From a virus, in IMG/VR virus record IMGVR_UViG_3300011113_000485, positions 1 through 37,432 of that record: 37,432 nucleotides of DNA. One strand, given 5' to 3'. A program made the translations under genes and the position numbers. Numbering within the stretch: position 1 is the first letter of the stretch; each line of letters opens with the position of its first letter. Shown one piece after another: positions 7,149-13,842 of this stretch. A model generated the notes under the pieces. That model did no database searches. It was given only the letters and a program-made list of their open reading frames with translations, and had not been told where the DNA came from.

Positions 7149-7277
7149 CAAAGCAGATAAACCCCGTAAAACAATGCCTTGAAAAGCAGATAAACCAAAG
7201 CAGATAAACCCCGTAAAACAATACTTTGAACATCCAACTAACCAAGGGAGATAAACCGCGTAAAACAATACTTTGAA
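7149..7277. repeat. Three 35-bp direct repeats at exact 47-bp period
   Basis: Copies at 7149-7183, 7196-7230 and 7243-7277 share the core AGATAAACC, then CGTAAAACAAT, then TTGAA, with one to five differences. The 12-bp spacers are unrelated except that the first contains an extra AAGCAGATAAAC. A more degenerate copy can be traced at about 7102. The array lies in the divergent control region beside the leftward promoter, so it may bind a regulator or replication protein. It is too short and irregular to be a CRISPR array. Confidence 0.7.
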
Positions 7278-7377
7278 CTCACTTTGGGACTTTGTTCCTA
7301 GCCTTCAATCGCTGTTCTTGGACTGATTGGCTCCCCCTCGCCCTCAAGGGTCGCTTATGACTACGCGCGCGATTTTA

Positions 7378-7536
7378 CCTAGGGGAAGGCCTAGGGAATC
7401 GCCTAGGGGAGGGCCTAGGGGAAGGCCTAAGGGAAGCGCATAGGGGAAGGTGCTGGAACGCCTAGGGGAAGGCCTAGGGGAAGGCATAGGGGAAGGGTGA
7501 GGGTGAGGCCTAGGGGATGCCTAGGGGATGCCTAGG
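7378..7536. repeat. CCTAGG / GGGGA tandem array, 11-12 bp units
   Basis: Nine exact CCTAGG palindromes start at 7378, 7390, 7402, 7414, 7461, 7473, 7509, 7520 and 7531, with degenerate CCTAAG at 7426 and CATAGG at 7439 and 7485. The basic unit is CCTAGGGGAAGG at 12-bp spacing. The last three use an 11-bp unit, CCTAGGGGATG. The plus strand has many GGGG tracts and so could form G-quadruplexes. The array is non-coding. Its regularity suggests a protein-binding or structural element. Confidence 0.75.
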
Positions 7537-7556
7537 GGATAGAAGGGGATGCACCC

Positions 7557-7663
7557 GACCGCCGACCGACCGCCCTCCGACCGAGGGGAGTATACACGGG
7601 CGACCGCCGACCGCCGAATGCCAACGATCGGGACCGCCAACAATCGAACCCGCCGACTGCGAC
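7557..7663. repeat. GACCG-rich cluster
   Basis: The stretch after the CCTAGG array contains about nine copies of GACCG, many extended to GACCGCC, at irregular 4-20 bp spacing (for example 7557, 7564, 7568, 7578, 7602, 7609, 7632, 7651). It is much more GC-rich than its surroundings and has no credible open reading frame. It may be a second type of binding site in the control region, or low-complexity drift. Confidence 0.45.
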
Positions 7664-7730
7664 CGCTGACCGCATAGTTTATCTGCACGGGTCCAGGACC
7701 GGACCCGCCCAAAATCCCGAAAAAAAGGTA

Positions 7731-7758
7731 TTGACTAGACTAGATTTTAAGGTAGACT
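7731..7758 (+). promoter_or_regulatory. Promoter for the rightward genes, possibly leaderless
   Basis: TTGACT (7731-7736) and TAGACT (7753-7758) are separated by 16 bases. Transcription would begin near 7765, only a few bases before the ATG at 7768, and no Shine-Dalgarno sequence is present. This suggests a leaderless message. The octamer TAGACTAG (7736-7743) overlaps the -35 box and recurs in the divergent promoter. Confidence 0.5.
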
Positions 7759-7767
7759 TGCAATGCT

Positions 7768-8112
7768 ATGGCACAAACACAGCACCAAACCGACACCGCC
7801 GAGTTTCTCGGCAATATCGCAGATACGTTAGCCCACCGAAAGGAAACCGTCCGGACCGAGTTCCTGAGCCTAAATGATAGGTTGAGTGAAGGACTGACTC
7901 TGTTGGAATCCCTCAAAAAACATATCGAAGTTCTTAAAAGCCTGCCCGCCACCTCAGAACTATTGCCTACCTATTGCGAATTCCTCAAAGAAGCCGAGGA
8001 ACGCGAAACCGCTTTACTAAACCGCTTGGAAGTAGCAAAGGAACGAATGGAACAGCTTAGAACGGAATTCAACGTTCTTAATTCCCTGCGACCCGCAGAA
8101 GGAACCAAATAA
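7768..8112 (+). CDS. Hypothetical coiled-coil protein
   Basis: This 114-residue protein is almost entirely helical by eye, with heptad-like leucines between residues 40 and 105 (LTLLESLKKHIEVLKSL, LLNRLEVAKERMEQLRTEF). No family is recognised. The ATG lies 10 bases after the end of the probable -10 box and has no ribosome binding site, so it may be translated from a leaderless transcript. It is the first of three rightward genes, followed after two bases by the next start. Confidence 0.65.
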   Translation: MAQTQHQTDTAEFLGNIADTLAHRKETVRTEFLSLNDRLSEGLTLLESLKKHIEVLKSLPATSELLPTYCEFLKEAEERETALLNRLEVAKERMEQLRTEFNVLNSLRPAEGTK

Positions 8113-8114
8113 TA

Positions 8115-8699
8115 ATGAAATACCAACCAGAACACACCGCGACCGTAGACTTTAAAGTCTACTTTGATTCAATCACCCCCGCCGTTTCTATCCTAGGAAT
8201 GGAATTAAACGCCTCGGACGTCCTAGAAAAGACGTCACCGGACACGTTCCGGCAATTATTTAGTGAATGGACCTTTGACCAAGGTATCACCTGCAACATC
8301 GAAGCCGACCCGGACCAGTATTGCGAAGCGACCCGGGAACTTATATTCCCGGACGGGTTAAGACGAAGGATAGCGAATGAGCTTTATTCTGCAAGGTATC
8401 CAAACGATGAGCGTATTTACTACACCGCGACAAATAAGGAACTCGCAAGTTTATCGGACTTGGACCTCACCCGGCTCATATGTCAAGAAACTGATATCGA
8501 ATTCAAAGAGTACAGCATTGAAACCCAAATAGATATGAGCAGTTTCTTTATGACCCGGACCGTACTTGCACAATCGGAAGAAATAGCTTTTCAGCTTGCC
8601 GAGGAATTGCCACTATCGGACGATGAGCAGGAAACAGCGAGTTTCAACTTTGAAGTGTGCGGAATTACCGCCGAGGGTATCGAAGGAGAGGATTTATGA
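8115..8699 (+). CDS. Hypothetical acidic protein
   Basis: This 194-residue, strongly acidic protein is not recognised. The start ATG follows the previous TAA by two bases. The protein alternates strand-like segments (HTATVDFKVYFDSITPAVSI) with acidic helices (EEIAFQLAEELPLSDDEQE). It ends in an ATGA overlap with the next gene, so the two are probably translated together. No membrane segment, signal peptide or catalytic motif is seen. Confidence 0.65.
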   Translation: MKYQPEHTATVDFKVYFDSITPAVSILGMELNASDVLEKTSPDTFRQLFSEWTFDQGITCNIEADPDQYCEATRELIFPDGLRRRIANELYSARYPNDERIYYTATNKELASLSDLDLTRLICQETDIEFKEYSIETQIDMSSFFMTRTVLAQSEEIAFQLAEELPLSDDEQETASFNFEVCGITAEGIEGEDL

Positions 8700-9427
8700 A
8701 TTCCGCGATCGTTTGGAAAGGATATTCACGCCTAGATCGTCAGCCGATTATGGCTGTGTTATCCGGCTTGAAGTCAGCATCGGCAAACTCTAAAACCGGG
8801 GACATGGTCCAACTGTGGATACTACGGCAGGATATCCACCCGGTGGACGCTTTGCGGACCGGAGAGGATTACAGTATCTGTGGCAATTGCCCACACCGCC
8901 CGCAGGTACTCGGTTCCGATGCCCTGCGGAAGTGGTCCCGAACTTGTTACGTTTCAACTATGGCTCCTAGCGGAATTTACAAGGTATATCGCGCCGGGAA
9001 CCTGCCATATGTCGCTGCTAACTTTGCGACCGAGTTAATAGCCGGACGCCCCATTCGATTGGGTGCTTATGGGGACCCCGGTTTATTGCCTATCGAATTA
9101 ATCCGGACCCTCACCCGGGACTCAGCCTCGACAGGATATACCCATCAATGGAGACTTATTGAACCGGACTATTCCGAGTTTCTTATGGCTTCTTGCGAAT
9201 CGCTATTCGATATAGCCATAGCGACCGGAATGGGATATCGAACCTTTTACGCAACCGAAAAACCGGAACCGCGAACAATGGACAACCGAATTATGGCTTT
9301 ATGCCCGGCAAGCAAAGAAGCCGGACGCCGGACCACTTGCTCCGAGTGTCTAGCCTGTGGCGGAACTCGGACCCAACCCAATGACATCCGACCCAGACAA
9401 TCGCTGATACGTATTGCGATTCATTAA
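8696..9427 (+). CDS. Cysteine-rich conserved phage protein of unknown function
   Basis: This 243-residue protein starts at the ATG of an ATGA overlap. An upstream in-frame start 13 codons earlier would run into the previous gene. It matches from memory a widespread phage family with no assigned function. Conserved landmarks are SKTGDMVQLWILR (32-44), the cysteine motif C62-x2-C65-PHR with C84-Y, LGAYGDPG, the signature YTHQW, NRIMALCPAS and a second cysteine cluster CSECLACGG. The cysteines suggest a zinc or iron-sulfur site. The conserved GAYGDP and YTHQW blocks look like active-site or ligand-binding elements. It closes the transcription unit, and a strong terminator follows 25 bases later. 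Confidence 0.75.
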   Translation: MNSAIVWKGYSRLDRQPIMAVLSGLKSASANSKTGDMVQLWILRQDIHPVDALRTGEDYSICGNCPHRPQVLGSDALRKWSRTCYVSTMAPSGIYKVYRAGNLPYVAANFATELIAGRPIRLGAYGDPGLLPIELIRTLTRDSASTGYTHQWRLIEPDYSEFLMASCESLFDIAIATGMGYRTFYATEKPEPRTMDNRIMALCPASKEAGRRTTCSECLACGGTRTQPNDIRPRQSLIRIAIH

Positions 9428-9451
9428 CCAACTTAATGACCAACCCCGGCA

Positions 9452-9476
9452 CCCCGGCAATTGCCGGGGATTTTTA
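9452..9476 (+). terminator. Rho-independent terminator
   Basis: CCCCGGCAATTGCCGGGG (9452-9469) is a perfect 18-bp palindrome followed by ATTTTTA. A stem of at least seven G/C-rich pairs plus a U-run is the classic intrinsic terminator. It ends the unit that begins at 7768. Confidence 0.85.
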
Positions 9477-9529
9477 CGCCCGGCGGAACTTAAAAATAAC
9501 CCAAAAATACCACCCTATAAAAATTTTTC

Positions 9530-9609
9530 GATTTTCCTACGCTACGCTTGGAAAATCTAGAATATCGGACTGATTGCTACGCAATCGCAGGGACTTTTAC
9601 CATGTAAAA
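9530..9609. ncRNA. Three consecutive hairpins in a non-coding stretch; candidate structured RNA
   Basis: GATTTTCC/GGAAAATC (9530-9557, 12-base loop), GATTGC-TAC-GCAATC (9572-9586) and TTTTAC-CAT-GTAAAA (9595-9609) are perfect stems placed in a row. The motif CTACGC occurs in the first loop (twice, overlapping) and across the second stem-loop. No gene lies on either strand. It could be a small RNA or a protein-bound RNA element. No promoter is obvious, so expression is unproven. Confidence 0.35.
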
Positions 9610-9836
9610 AGGACTAGGCACTAATTCAAACTACCCTGTACAGTTAAAAGATAACCTTTTTTAGACCCCAATATGATAGCAATAAATTTTGGATCATGGA
9701 CGTTTTTCAAAAATGAAAACGCTGCTGGTGGCGGTTCAAAACAGCAATCGGGCCTACCCCTGAAAGTTGAAAAATCAAAAATGGGGGTGGGGTATAAAAT
9801 TTTTGAAATTTTGGAACCAATTTGACCAAGTTCAAG
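9610..9836. other. A+T-rich non-coding stretch before the late genes
   Basis: No credible gene is present. A 16-codon frame from ATG 9713 lacks a ribosome binding site, and longer minus-strand frames have no family resemblance. A bulged hairpin, CGTTTTTCA/TGAAAACG, lies near 9700-9721. With the flanking hairpins this fills the 530-base gap between early and late genes. Confidence 0.4.
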
Positions 9837-9842
9837 TATAAT
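9837..9842 (+). promoter_or_regulatory. Candidate -10 box of a late promoter
   Basis: A perfect TATAAT lies 117 bases before the first late gene. The upstream region has no consensus -35 box at 17 bases. TTGGAA at 9811-9816 is 20 bases away and TTGACC at 9822 is too close. A phage activator or an alternative host factor could compensate. The leader that would result carries a terminator-like hairpin. Confidence 0.4.
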
Positions 9843-9899
9843 GTAATGGATCTTGGGCGTTTTTGTGTCCGCTCTTGGTTGGTGTGTGTATCCACCATT

Positions 9900-9943
9900 G
9901 GGGCTTGCAGGGTTTTCGGTTTCTCTGCGGCCCCGTTTTTATT
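9900..9943 (+). terminator. Terminator-like hairpin in the late leader
   Basis: GGGGC-TT-GCAG (9900-9910) pairs with CTGC-G-GCCCC (9925-9934), followed by GTTTTTATT. This has the form of an intrinsic terminator with a small internal loop, placed only 16 bases before the lysin start. Together with the -10 box at 9837 it would give a transcript of about 95 bases unless read through. Confidence 0.55.
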
Positions 9944-9958
9944 GACACGGGACTCAAA

Positions 9959-10489
9959 ATGACTACGCAAGAAGCAATCACCAAGGTAAGAGAAATTTTG
10001 CTTGCTCGGTACGCCAATTATTGGCAACTGGAGGGCAAAGAGCGCGTGGTGCTTGCTGCAAGTGTGCTTGCGGACGACATTAAGGTCAGGGAAACGTCAA
10101 ACAACCACGGTGAGTGGGTCGAAGCCATACTTGGAGCGGTTAATTTGCCCGGTGGCTACCCTTGGTGCGCGGCGTTAATAGAATTTTGTTGTGATGTTGC
10201 GAAATATGAAGCGGGGCCAAGTGATCGGGCAAGTGCAGCGGTTGATTCATGGTATCAATGGGCAAAAGCCAACGGTAGGATTACCGATAAACCCGAGCGA
10301 GGTTATTTGTGTCTTTGGCGACGGGCTGGAGGCAATCATATCGGCATTATCAACCAAGCAGGACGAGCAATTTTAGACAGTATCGAAGGGAACACGACTC
10401 CGGGCGTAGTGGGCAACCAACGCGACGGAGGCGGTTGTTACCGGAGAACGCGGTCTAAGACGTCATGGACGCATTTTATTGCGCTCTAA
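9959..10489 (+). CDS. CHAP-domain endolysin (peptidoglycan amidase/endopeptidase)
   Basis: This 176-residue protein probably cuts host peptidoglycan at lysis. I place the start at ATG 9959 because the frame extending upstream to 9863 runs through the leader hairpin. The CHAP signature is visible: the catalytic cysteine in GGYPWCAALIEF (C70), the histidine in GGNHIGIINQ (H127) and the third polar residue in SIEGNT (E143/N145). The N-terminal 60 residues are helical. There is no signal peptide, so release would need a holin. It heads the late region. A virion-associated hydrolase role is an alternative, but the neighbouring small membrane proteins favour lysis. Confidence 0.8.
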   Translation: MTTQEAITKVREILLARYANYWQLEGKERVVLAASVLADDIKVRETSNNHGEWVEAILGAVNLPGGYPWCAALIEFCCDVAKYEAGPSDRASAAVDSWYQWAKANGRITDKPERGYLCLWRRAGGNHIGIINQAGRAILDSIEGNTTPGVVGNQRDGGGCYRRTRSKTSWTHFIAL

Positions 10490-10506
10490 CCTTTCATTGA
10501 TGCCCT

Positions 10507-10752
10507 ATGCCTACTCCTCCCGACCAAAGTTCAGCAAGCAGCTTTGAGCTGCTCCAGTTTTTTAGTAATCTCATCAATTCCGTATGGGGTTGGTTGGTTC
10601 CAATGGTTGGCGGGGTGTTCCACATGGGCAAGCTGCATCAGAAAATTAACCAACTAGAGATTGACAGGGACGCGCTAAGGCAGGTTCCCCAACAAATATC
10701 CGATTTGTCCGCTAAGGTGGACATTTTGCTAGAAGACCGCCGAAGGGGATAA
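10507..10752 (+). CDS. Membrane-anchored coiled-coil protein, possible lysis accessory
   Basis: This 81-residue protein has a short polar N-terminus, one hydrophobic segment (about residues 19-40, FSNLINSVWGWLVPMVGGVF) and a C-terminal coiled coil (KINQLEIDRDALRQ to LSAKVDILLED) ending in RRRG. One membrane span plus a coiled coil is common in small phage lysis or haemolysin-XhlA-like proteins. It follows the lysin by 17 bases. A holin or lysis-regulator role is likely but not proven. The next gene starts one base after its stop region. Confidence 0.6.
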   Translation: MPTPPDQSSASSFELLQFFSNLINSVWGWLVPMVGGVFHMGKLHQKINQLEIDRDALRQVPQQISDLSAKVDILLEDRRRG

Positions 10753-10753
10753 C

Positions 10754-11617
10754 TTGAAACACTTTGTATCCGAATTCCATACCGATTCGCTAAGTGATCG
10801 GGTGCGGATAGGGTTGATGTCGGATCTTCACTTTGGAAGTTCGTCGCTTATCAAGAAGGCACTCAAGGCCGATTTTGAGTACATGGTGGAGAATGACTGC
10901 ACCATTGGCATCAACGGTGACGTGTTTGACCTTGTGTTGCCGTCAGATCTTAAGCGGTTTGACTTAGACGCTTTAGATAGGGCAATGATTCAGCAGGGGG
11001 TCAAACCCATTGATGCGGCCATAGAGATTGCCTACGAATTCATTAAACCGTATGCCCACAAGATTAAATTCATTGGGATAGGAAACCATGAAGCCCACGT
11101 TTACAAGCGTCACCACGTTGACGTGCTATCTATCCTGCTGTACCGGCTCAATCAGTTGCCAAACGTCAAAATAGAGAACGGTGGGTGGTGCGGGTACTGG
11201 AATATCAGGCTGATTCGGGACACCAAGAGAAGCAATTACCTCATCTACCGTCACCACGGTGCGGGAGGGGCGGCCCCTATGACCAAGGGGATGATAGATT
11301 TCCAGCGGATGATGATTTGGCAGGGTGACGTTGACGCTATTTGGATTGGTCACAAACACAATAGAATCGTGGATTCGGGTGCAACAAAGGTGGTGTACGA
11401 TAACCGCACCAACACCCACAAGACCAAAAAAGTTATTTGCGTTATGACCGGAAGTTACCTTTCGACCTACGGAGAGGGTGAGGCTGCTCCAAGTTACGCT
11501 ATGGGCTGGAATTTGGCTCCCCAAATGTCGGGTGGGGCGGTTCTGGAGCTAAAGATGGCAGAAGAGCAGGTACAGTACAAGAAAAGTTTGCGGATTGATT
11601 CCAGACTGATACAATAG
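10754..11617 (+). CDS. Calcineurin-like metallophosphoesterase
   Basis: This 287-residue enzyme has all the metal-binding motifs of the superfamily in order: SDLHFG (23-28, D24 and H26), GDVFD (55-59), GNHE (110-113), HHG (167-169) and GHKH (199-202). The enzymes hydrolyse phosphodiester or phosphomonoester bonds at a two-metal centre. The substrate cannot be read from sequence. A nuclease, nucleotide phosphatase or lipid phosphodiesterase activity are all possible. I use the TTG at 10754, which has AAGGGG upstream. The first ATG (codon 22) would delete the first strand of the fold. Its place between lysis-like genes and terminase is unusual. Confidence 0.85.
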   Translation: MKHFVSEFHTDSLSDRVRIGLMSDLHFGSSSLIKKALKADFEYMVENDCTIGINGDVFDLVLPSDLKRFDLDALDRAMIQQGVKPIDAAIEIAYEFIKPYAHKIKFIGIGNHEAHVYKRHHVDVLSILLYRLNQLPNVKIENGGWCGYWNIRLIRDTKRSNYLIYRHHGAGGAAPMTKGMIDFQRMMIWQGDVDAIWIGHKHNRIVDSGATKVVYDNRTNTHKTKKVICVMTGSYLSTYGEGEAAPSYAMGWNLAPQMSGGAVLELKMAEEQVQYKKSLRIDSRLIQ

Positions 11618-11626
11618 GAGAAACAA

Positions 11627-11815
11627 ATGAACGAGTTAGTTAAAAAAGTTATTGCCGGAGCGGTTTCCGGTTTCATTTCGGCGGTAATGGTAGATTTGGA
11701 CAAGTGGAAGCAGTCGGTGCTGGACAAATTTGACTGGAAACTTGCCATCAAGCGATATTTCATGGGCGCGGTAACCGGAGCGGTTGCAGCCGCCGGTTTT
11801 GGCAACTTGGTATGA
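11627..11815 (+). CDS. Small two-span membrane protein, holin candidate
   Basis: This 62-residue protein has two Gly/Ala-rich hydrophobic segments, KVIAGAVSGFISAVMVDL (7-24) and FMGAVTGAVAAAGFG (45-59), separated by a charged amphipathic stretch (DKWKQSVLDKFDWKLAIKRY). The size and layout are those of small phage holins, which form lesions that free the endolysin. Similar proteins are common beside phage lysins. The ATG has GGAG at good spacing. The stop overlaps the next start in an ATGA junction. A minor virion protein is the alternative. Confidence 0.55.
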   Translation: MNELVKKVIAGAVSGFISAVMVDLDKWKQSVLDKFDWKLAIKRYFMGAVTGAVAAAGFGNLV

Positions 11816-12009
11816 AGGAAAAAGCCAATTTTCGGTTTGGATTCAAGGTAGGAGGCCCGTTGCTTCCCAACTTAGGCGTAGTCGTGTTTAATGTTCCGCA
11901 AGACCTTGGAGAAATTATGGCTACCGCCGCAAACACTATCAAGACGGCGTTAATCGTTGCTGGAAAAGGAAATTACGCGGACGCATTTGTATGCGAATTT
12001 AGGGTCTGA
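11812..12009 (+). CDS. Hypothetical protein
   Basis: This 65-residue protein is not recognised. It is moderately hydrophobic with a Gly/Pro-rich middle (FGFKVGGPLLPNLGVVVFNV) and a helical end (IKTALIVAGKG), and no clear membrane span. The start overlaps the upstream gene by four bases, which suggests co-translation with the holin candidate. The terminase small subunit follows after 16 bases. Confidence 0.55.
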   Translation: MKEKANFRFGFKVGGPLLPNLGVVVFNVPQDLGEIMATAANTIKTALIVAGKGNYADAFVCEFRV

Positions 12010-12025
12010 GACGTCTAATAATTGT

Positions 12026-12517
12026 ATGCCTGTTTACTCTGACAAATTAGCTCAAACGATCTGCACCCGAATGATTATGGGTGAATCGGTACTTAGTATC
12101 TGCAAGGATAAGGATATGCCAAGCGCGGATACCATTTACCGGTGGGCGTTTAACAAAGAGCATCCGTTTGCCGAGTTGTACAAGCGGGCAAGGGAGATTC
12201 AAGCCGAAAAATACGTTGACGAGATTATGACCATTGCCGACGATTCCTCGGAGGATTACAAGGAAATTAATGGCAAGCGGGTAGTGGATACCGAGAATAT
12301 CCAACGAGCCAAATTGCGGGTAGATACAAGGAAATGGGTGGCGTGTAAAGTGTTGCCAAAGATCTACGGCGAAAAATCTCAAGTAGACTTAACAACAGAT
12401 GGCAAAGCGATCGAATCCTTTACAGATGAAGAAAGACTTGCTAGAATGTCTGCCATACTTGACCAAGCAAGAAAGAGAAGAGCTGGACAGGTTGCTGAGA
12501 GCGAATCCGACGTTTAG
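12026..12517 (+). CDS. terS: Terminase small subunit
   Basis: This 163-residue protein is the DNA-recognition part of the packaging motor. I start at ATG 12026, after the upstream stop. An earlier in-frame start would overlap the previous gene by about 50 bases. Residues 1-65 contain a helix-turn-helix-like region (LAQTICTRMIMGESVLSICK ... SADTIYRWAFNKEHPFAELY), followed by the conserved REIQAEKYVDEIMTIADD and KLRVDTRKWVACKVLPKIYG blocks of the phage terminase small subunit family. The C-terminal end is charged and probably disordered. It overlaps the large-subunit gene by 92-119 bases in another frame. Confidence 0.85.
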   Translation: MPVYSDKLAQTICTRMIMGESVLSICKDKDMPSADTIYRWAFNKEHPFAELYKRAREIQAEKYVDEIMTIADDSSEDYKEINGKRVVDTENIQRAKLRVDTRKWVACKVLPKIYGEKSQVDLTTDGKAIESFTDEERLARMSAILDQARKRRAGQVAESESDV

Positions 12518-13841
12518 TGAGTGGTACAAAACGACCATTCCAGCGTACTACGGCCCCGCTAGGCACATAGACTACATTTGCAGGATCATTGACCAAGTGG
12601 TCAGCGGCGATCTCCGCCGGGTGACGTTATCTATGCCACCCGGCCACGCCAAAACCGATACGGTGACTGTTAGGTTACCGATCTATTGGGGACTTAGAAA
12701 CCCCAATGACGCCATTGTTTTTACGGGATACAACCAAGAGTTTGCCGAAAAGAACTTATCCCGTCCGACAAGAAATTTGGCTGACGATCTAGGCGTTCTG
12801 GACAAAAGTTCTAACGCCATGGCCGATTGGCACTTGAAGAACGGCGCAAGGTTGGTTGCTCGCGGCGTAGGGAACGCGCCGACAGGGATTAACCCAATTA
12901 GCTTGCTGGTTTGCGACGACCCTATCAATTCTAGGGAACAGGCAGAAAGCGAAGCAGTTAGAAACATTATTTGGGATTGGTGGACGGGAAGTATCGTTCA
13001 ACGGTTCTGGCCTCAAACCCGCGTCTTTGTTATTGCTACAAGGTGGCATGAAGACGATCTTATTGGTCGAATCAAAGCAGAAGGGGATCCAAGCTGGACG
13101 CACATTAACCTTCCTGCAATCGCAACAGAGGATGACGTTCTTGGCAGATTGCCGGGTGAAGCGTTATGGCCGGAGCAGAAACCAGTAGACTTTTTAGAGG
13201 CTCAACGAGCCGAAATGGGGGACTACAACTTTCAAAGTTTGTTCCAAGGATCTCCGACCGCTCGGGGCGGCTCGTTGTTTCAGATTAACCAGTTCAAGTT
13301 TATATCCGAGGCCGAGTTACCGCCAATGGTGTACGAGGTTAGGAAATGGGACATTGCAGCGTCCGTAGGCAAAGGTGACTACACCGCCGGGGTCAAAATT
13401 GGAAGAGACGCGGAAGGAAGATATTACGTCTTAGATTGTGTACGCTTCCAAGAGGGAACGGACGGGCGAAACAAGAAGATGCTTCTTACCGCCAAACGGG
13501 ATGGAACAAAAGTCAAAATCATTGTTCCAGAAGACCCGGGAAGCGCGGGTAAAGACCAAGCGTTGGGATTTATCCGAATGTTTTCCGGCTACAAGGTAGC
13601 CAAGGTAAGAGAAACGGGGAGCAAGACAACAAGGGCCGATACTTTTGCCTCGCAAGTAAACGCCGGGAATGTTACAATAGTAAGAGGGGCATGGAATCGG
13701 GACTACGTTGAAGAGCATAGGACGTTTCCAAACGGGAAAAACGACGACATGGTAGACGCTTCAAGCGGGGCGTTTTCCGACATAGCATTAAAGTTTAAGA
13801 AGCAGCTACGGTTGCCAACCAAACAAAGAACGTACATTTGA
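12399..13841 (+). CDS. terL: Terminase large subunit (packaging ATPase and nuclease)
   Basis: This protein of up to 480 residues pumps DNA into the prohead and cuts it. Motifs, counted from the 12399 start: Walker A MPPGHAKT (79-86), Walker B LLVCDDP (169-175) and the coupling motif region FVIATRWHEDD. The C-terminal RNase-H-like nuclease has acidic residues in KWDIAAS (D318), PEDPGSAGKDQA and NDDMVDAS (449-453). The ATG at 12399 and another at 12426 are both possible, and neither has a clear ribosome binding site. Either way the start lies well inside the small-subunit gene. The stop is one base from the portal start. Confidence 0.95.
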   Translation: MAKRSNPLQMKKDLLECLPYLTKQEREELDRLLRANPTFSEWYKTTIPAYYGPARHIDYICRIIDQVVSGDLRRVTLSMPPGHAKTDTVTVRLPIYWGLRNPNDAIVFTGYNQEFAEKNLSRPTRNLADDLGVLDKSSNAMADWHLKNGARLVARGVGNAPTGINPISLLVCDDPINSREQAESEAVRNIIWDWWTGSIVQRFWPQTRVFVIATRWHEDDLIGRIKAEGDPSWTHINLPAIATEDDVLGRLPGEALWPEQKPVDFLEAQRAEMGDYNFQSLFQGSPTARGGSLFQINQFKFISEAELPPMVYEVRKWDIAASVGKGDYTAGVKIGRDAEGRYYVLDCVRFQEGTDGRNKKMLLTAKRDGTKVKIIVPEDPGSAGKDQALGFIRMFSGYKVAKVRETGSKTTRADTFASQVNAGNVTIVRGAWNRDYVEEHRTFPNGKNDDMVDASSGAFSDIALKFKKQLRLPTKQRTYI

Positions 13842-13842
13842 T

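Noticed and set aside
7149-7277. CRISPR array
   Set aside because: Only three imperfect repeats with 12-bp spacers, one of which repeats part of the unit. No cas genes.
7521-7712. Minus-strand gene of 63 residues
   Set aside because: It is an open frame created by the GACCG and GGGGA repeats, with a repetitive composition and no ribosome binding site.
9707-10027. Minus-strand gene opposite the late leader
   Set aside because: It overlaps the lysin start on the other strand, has no family resemblance and lies in a region with strong plus-strand regulatory features.
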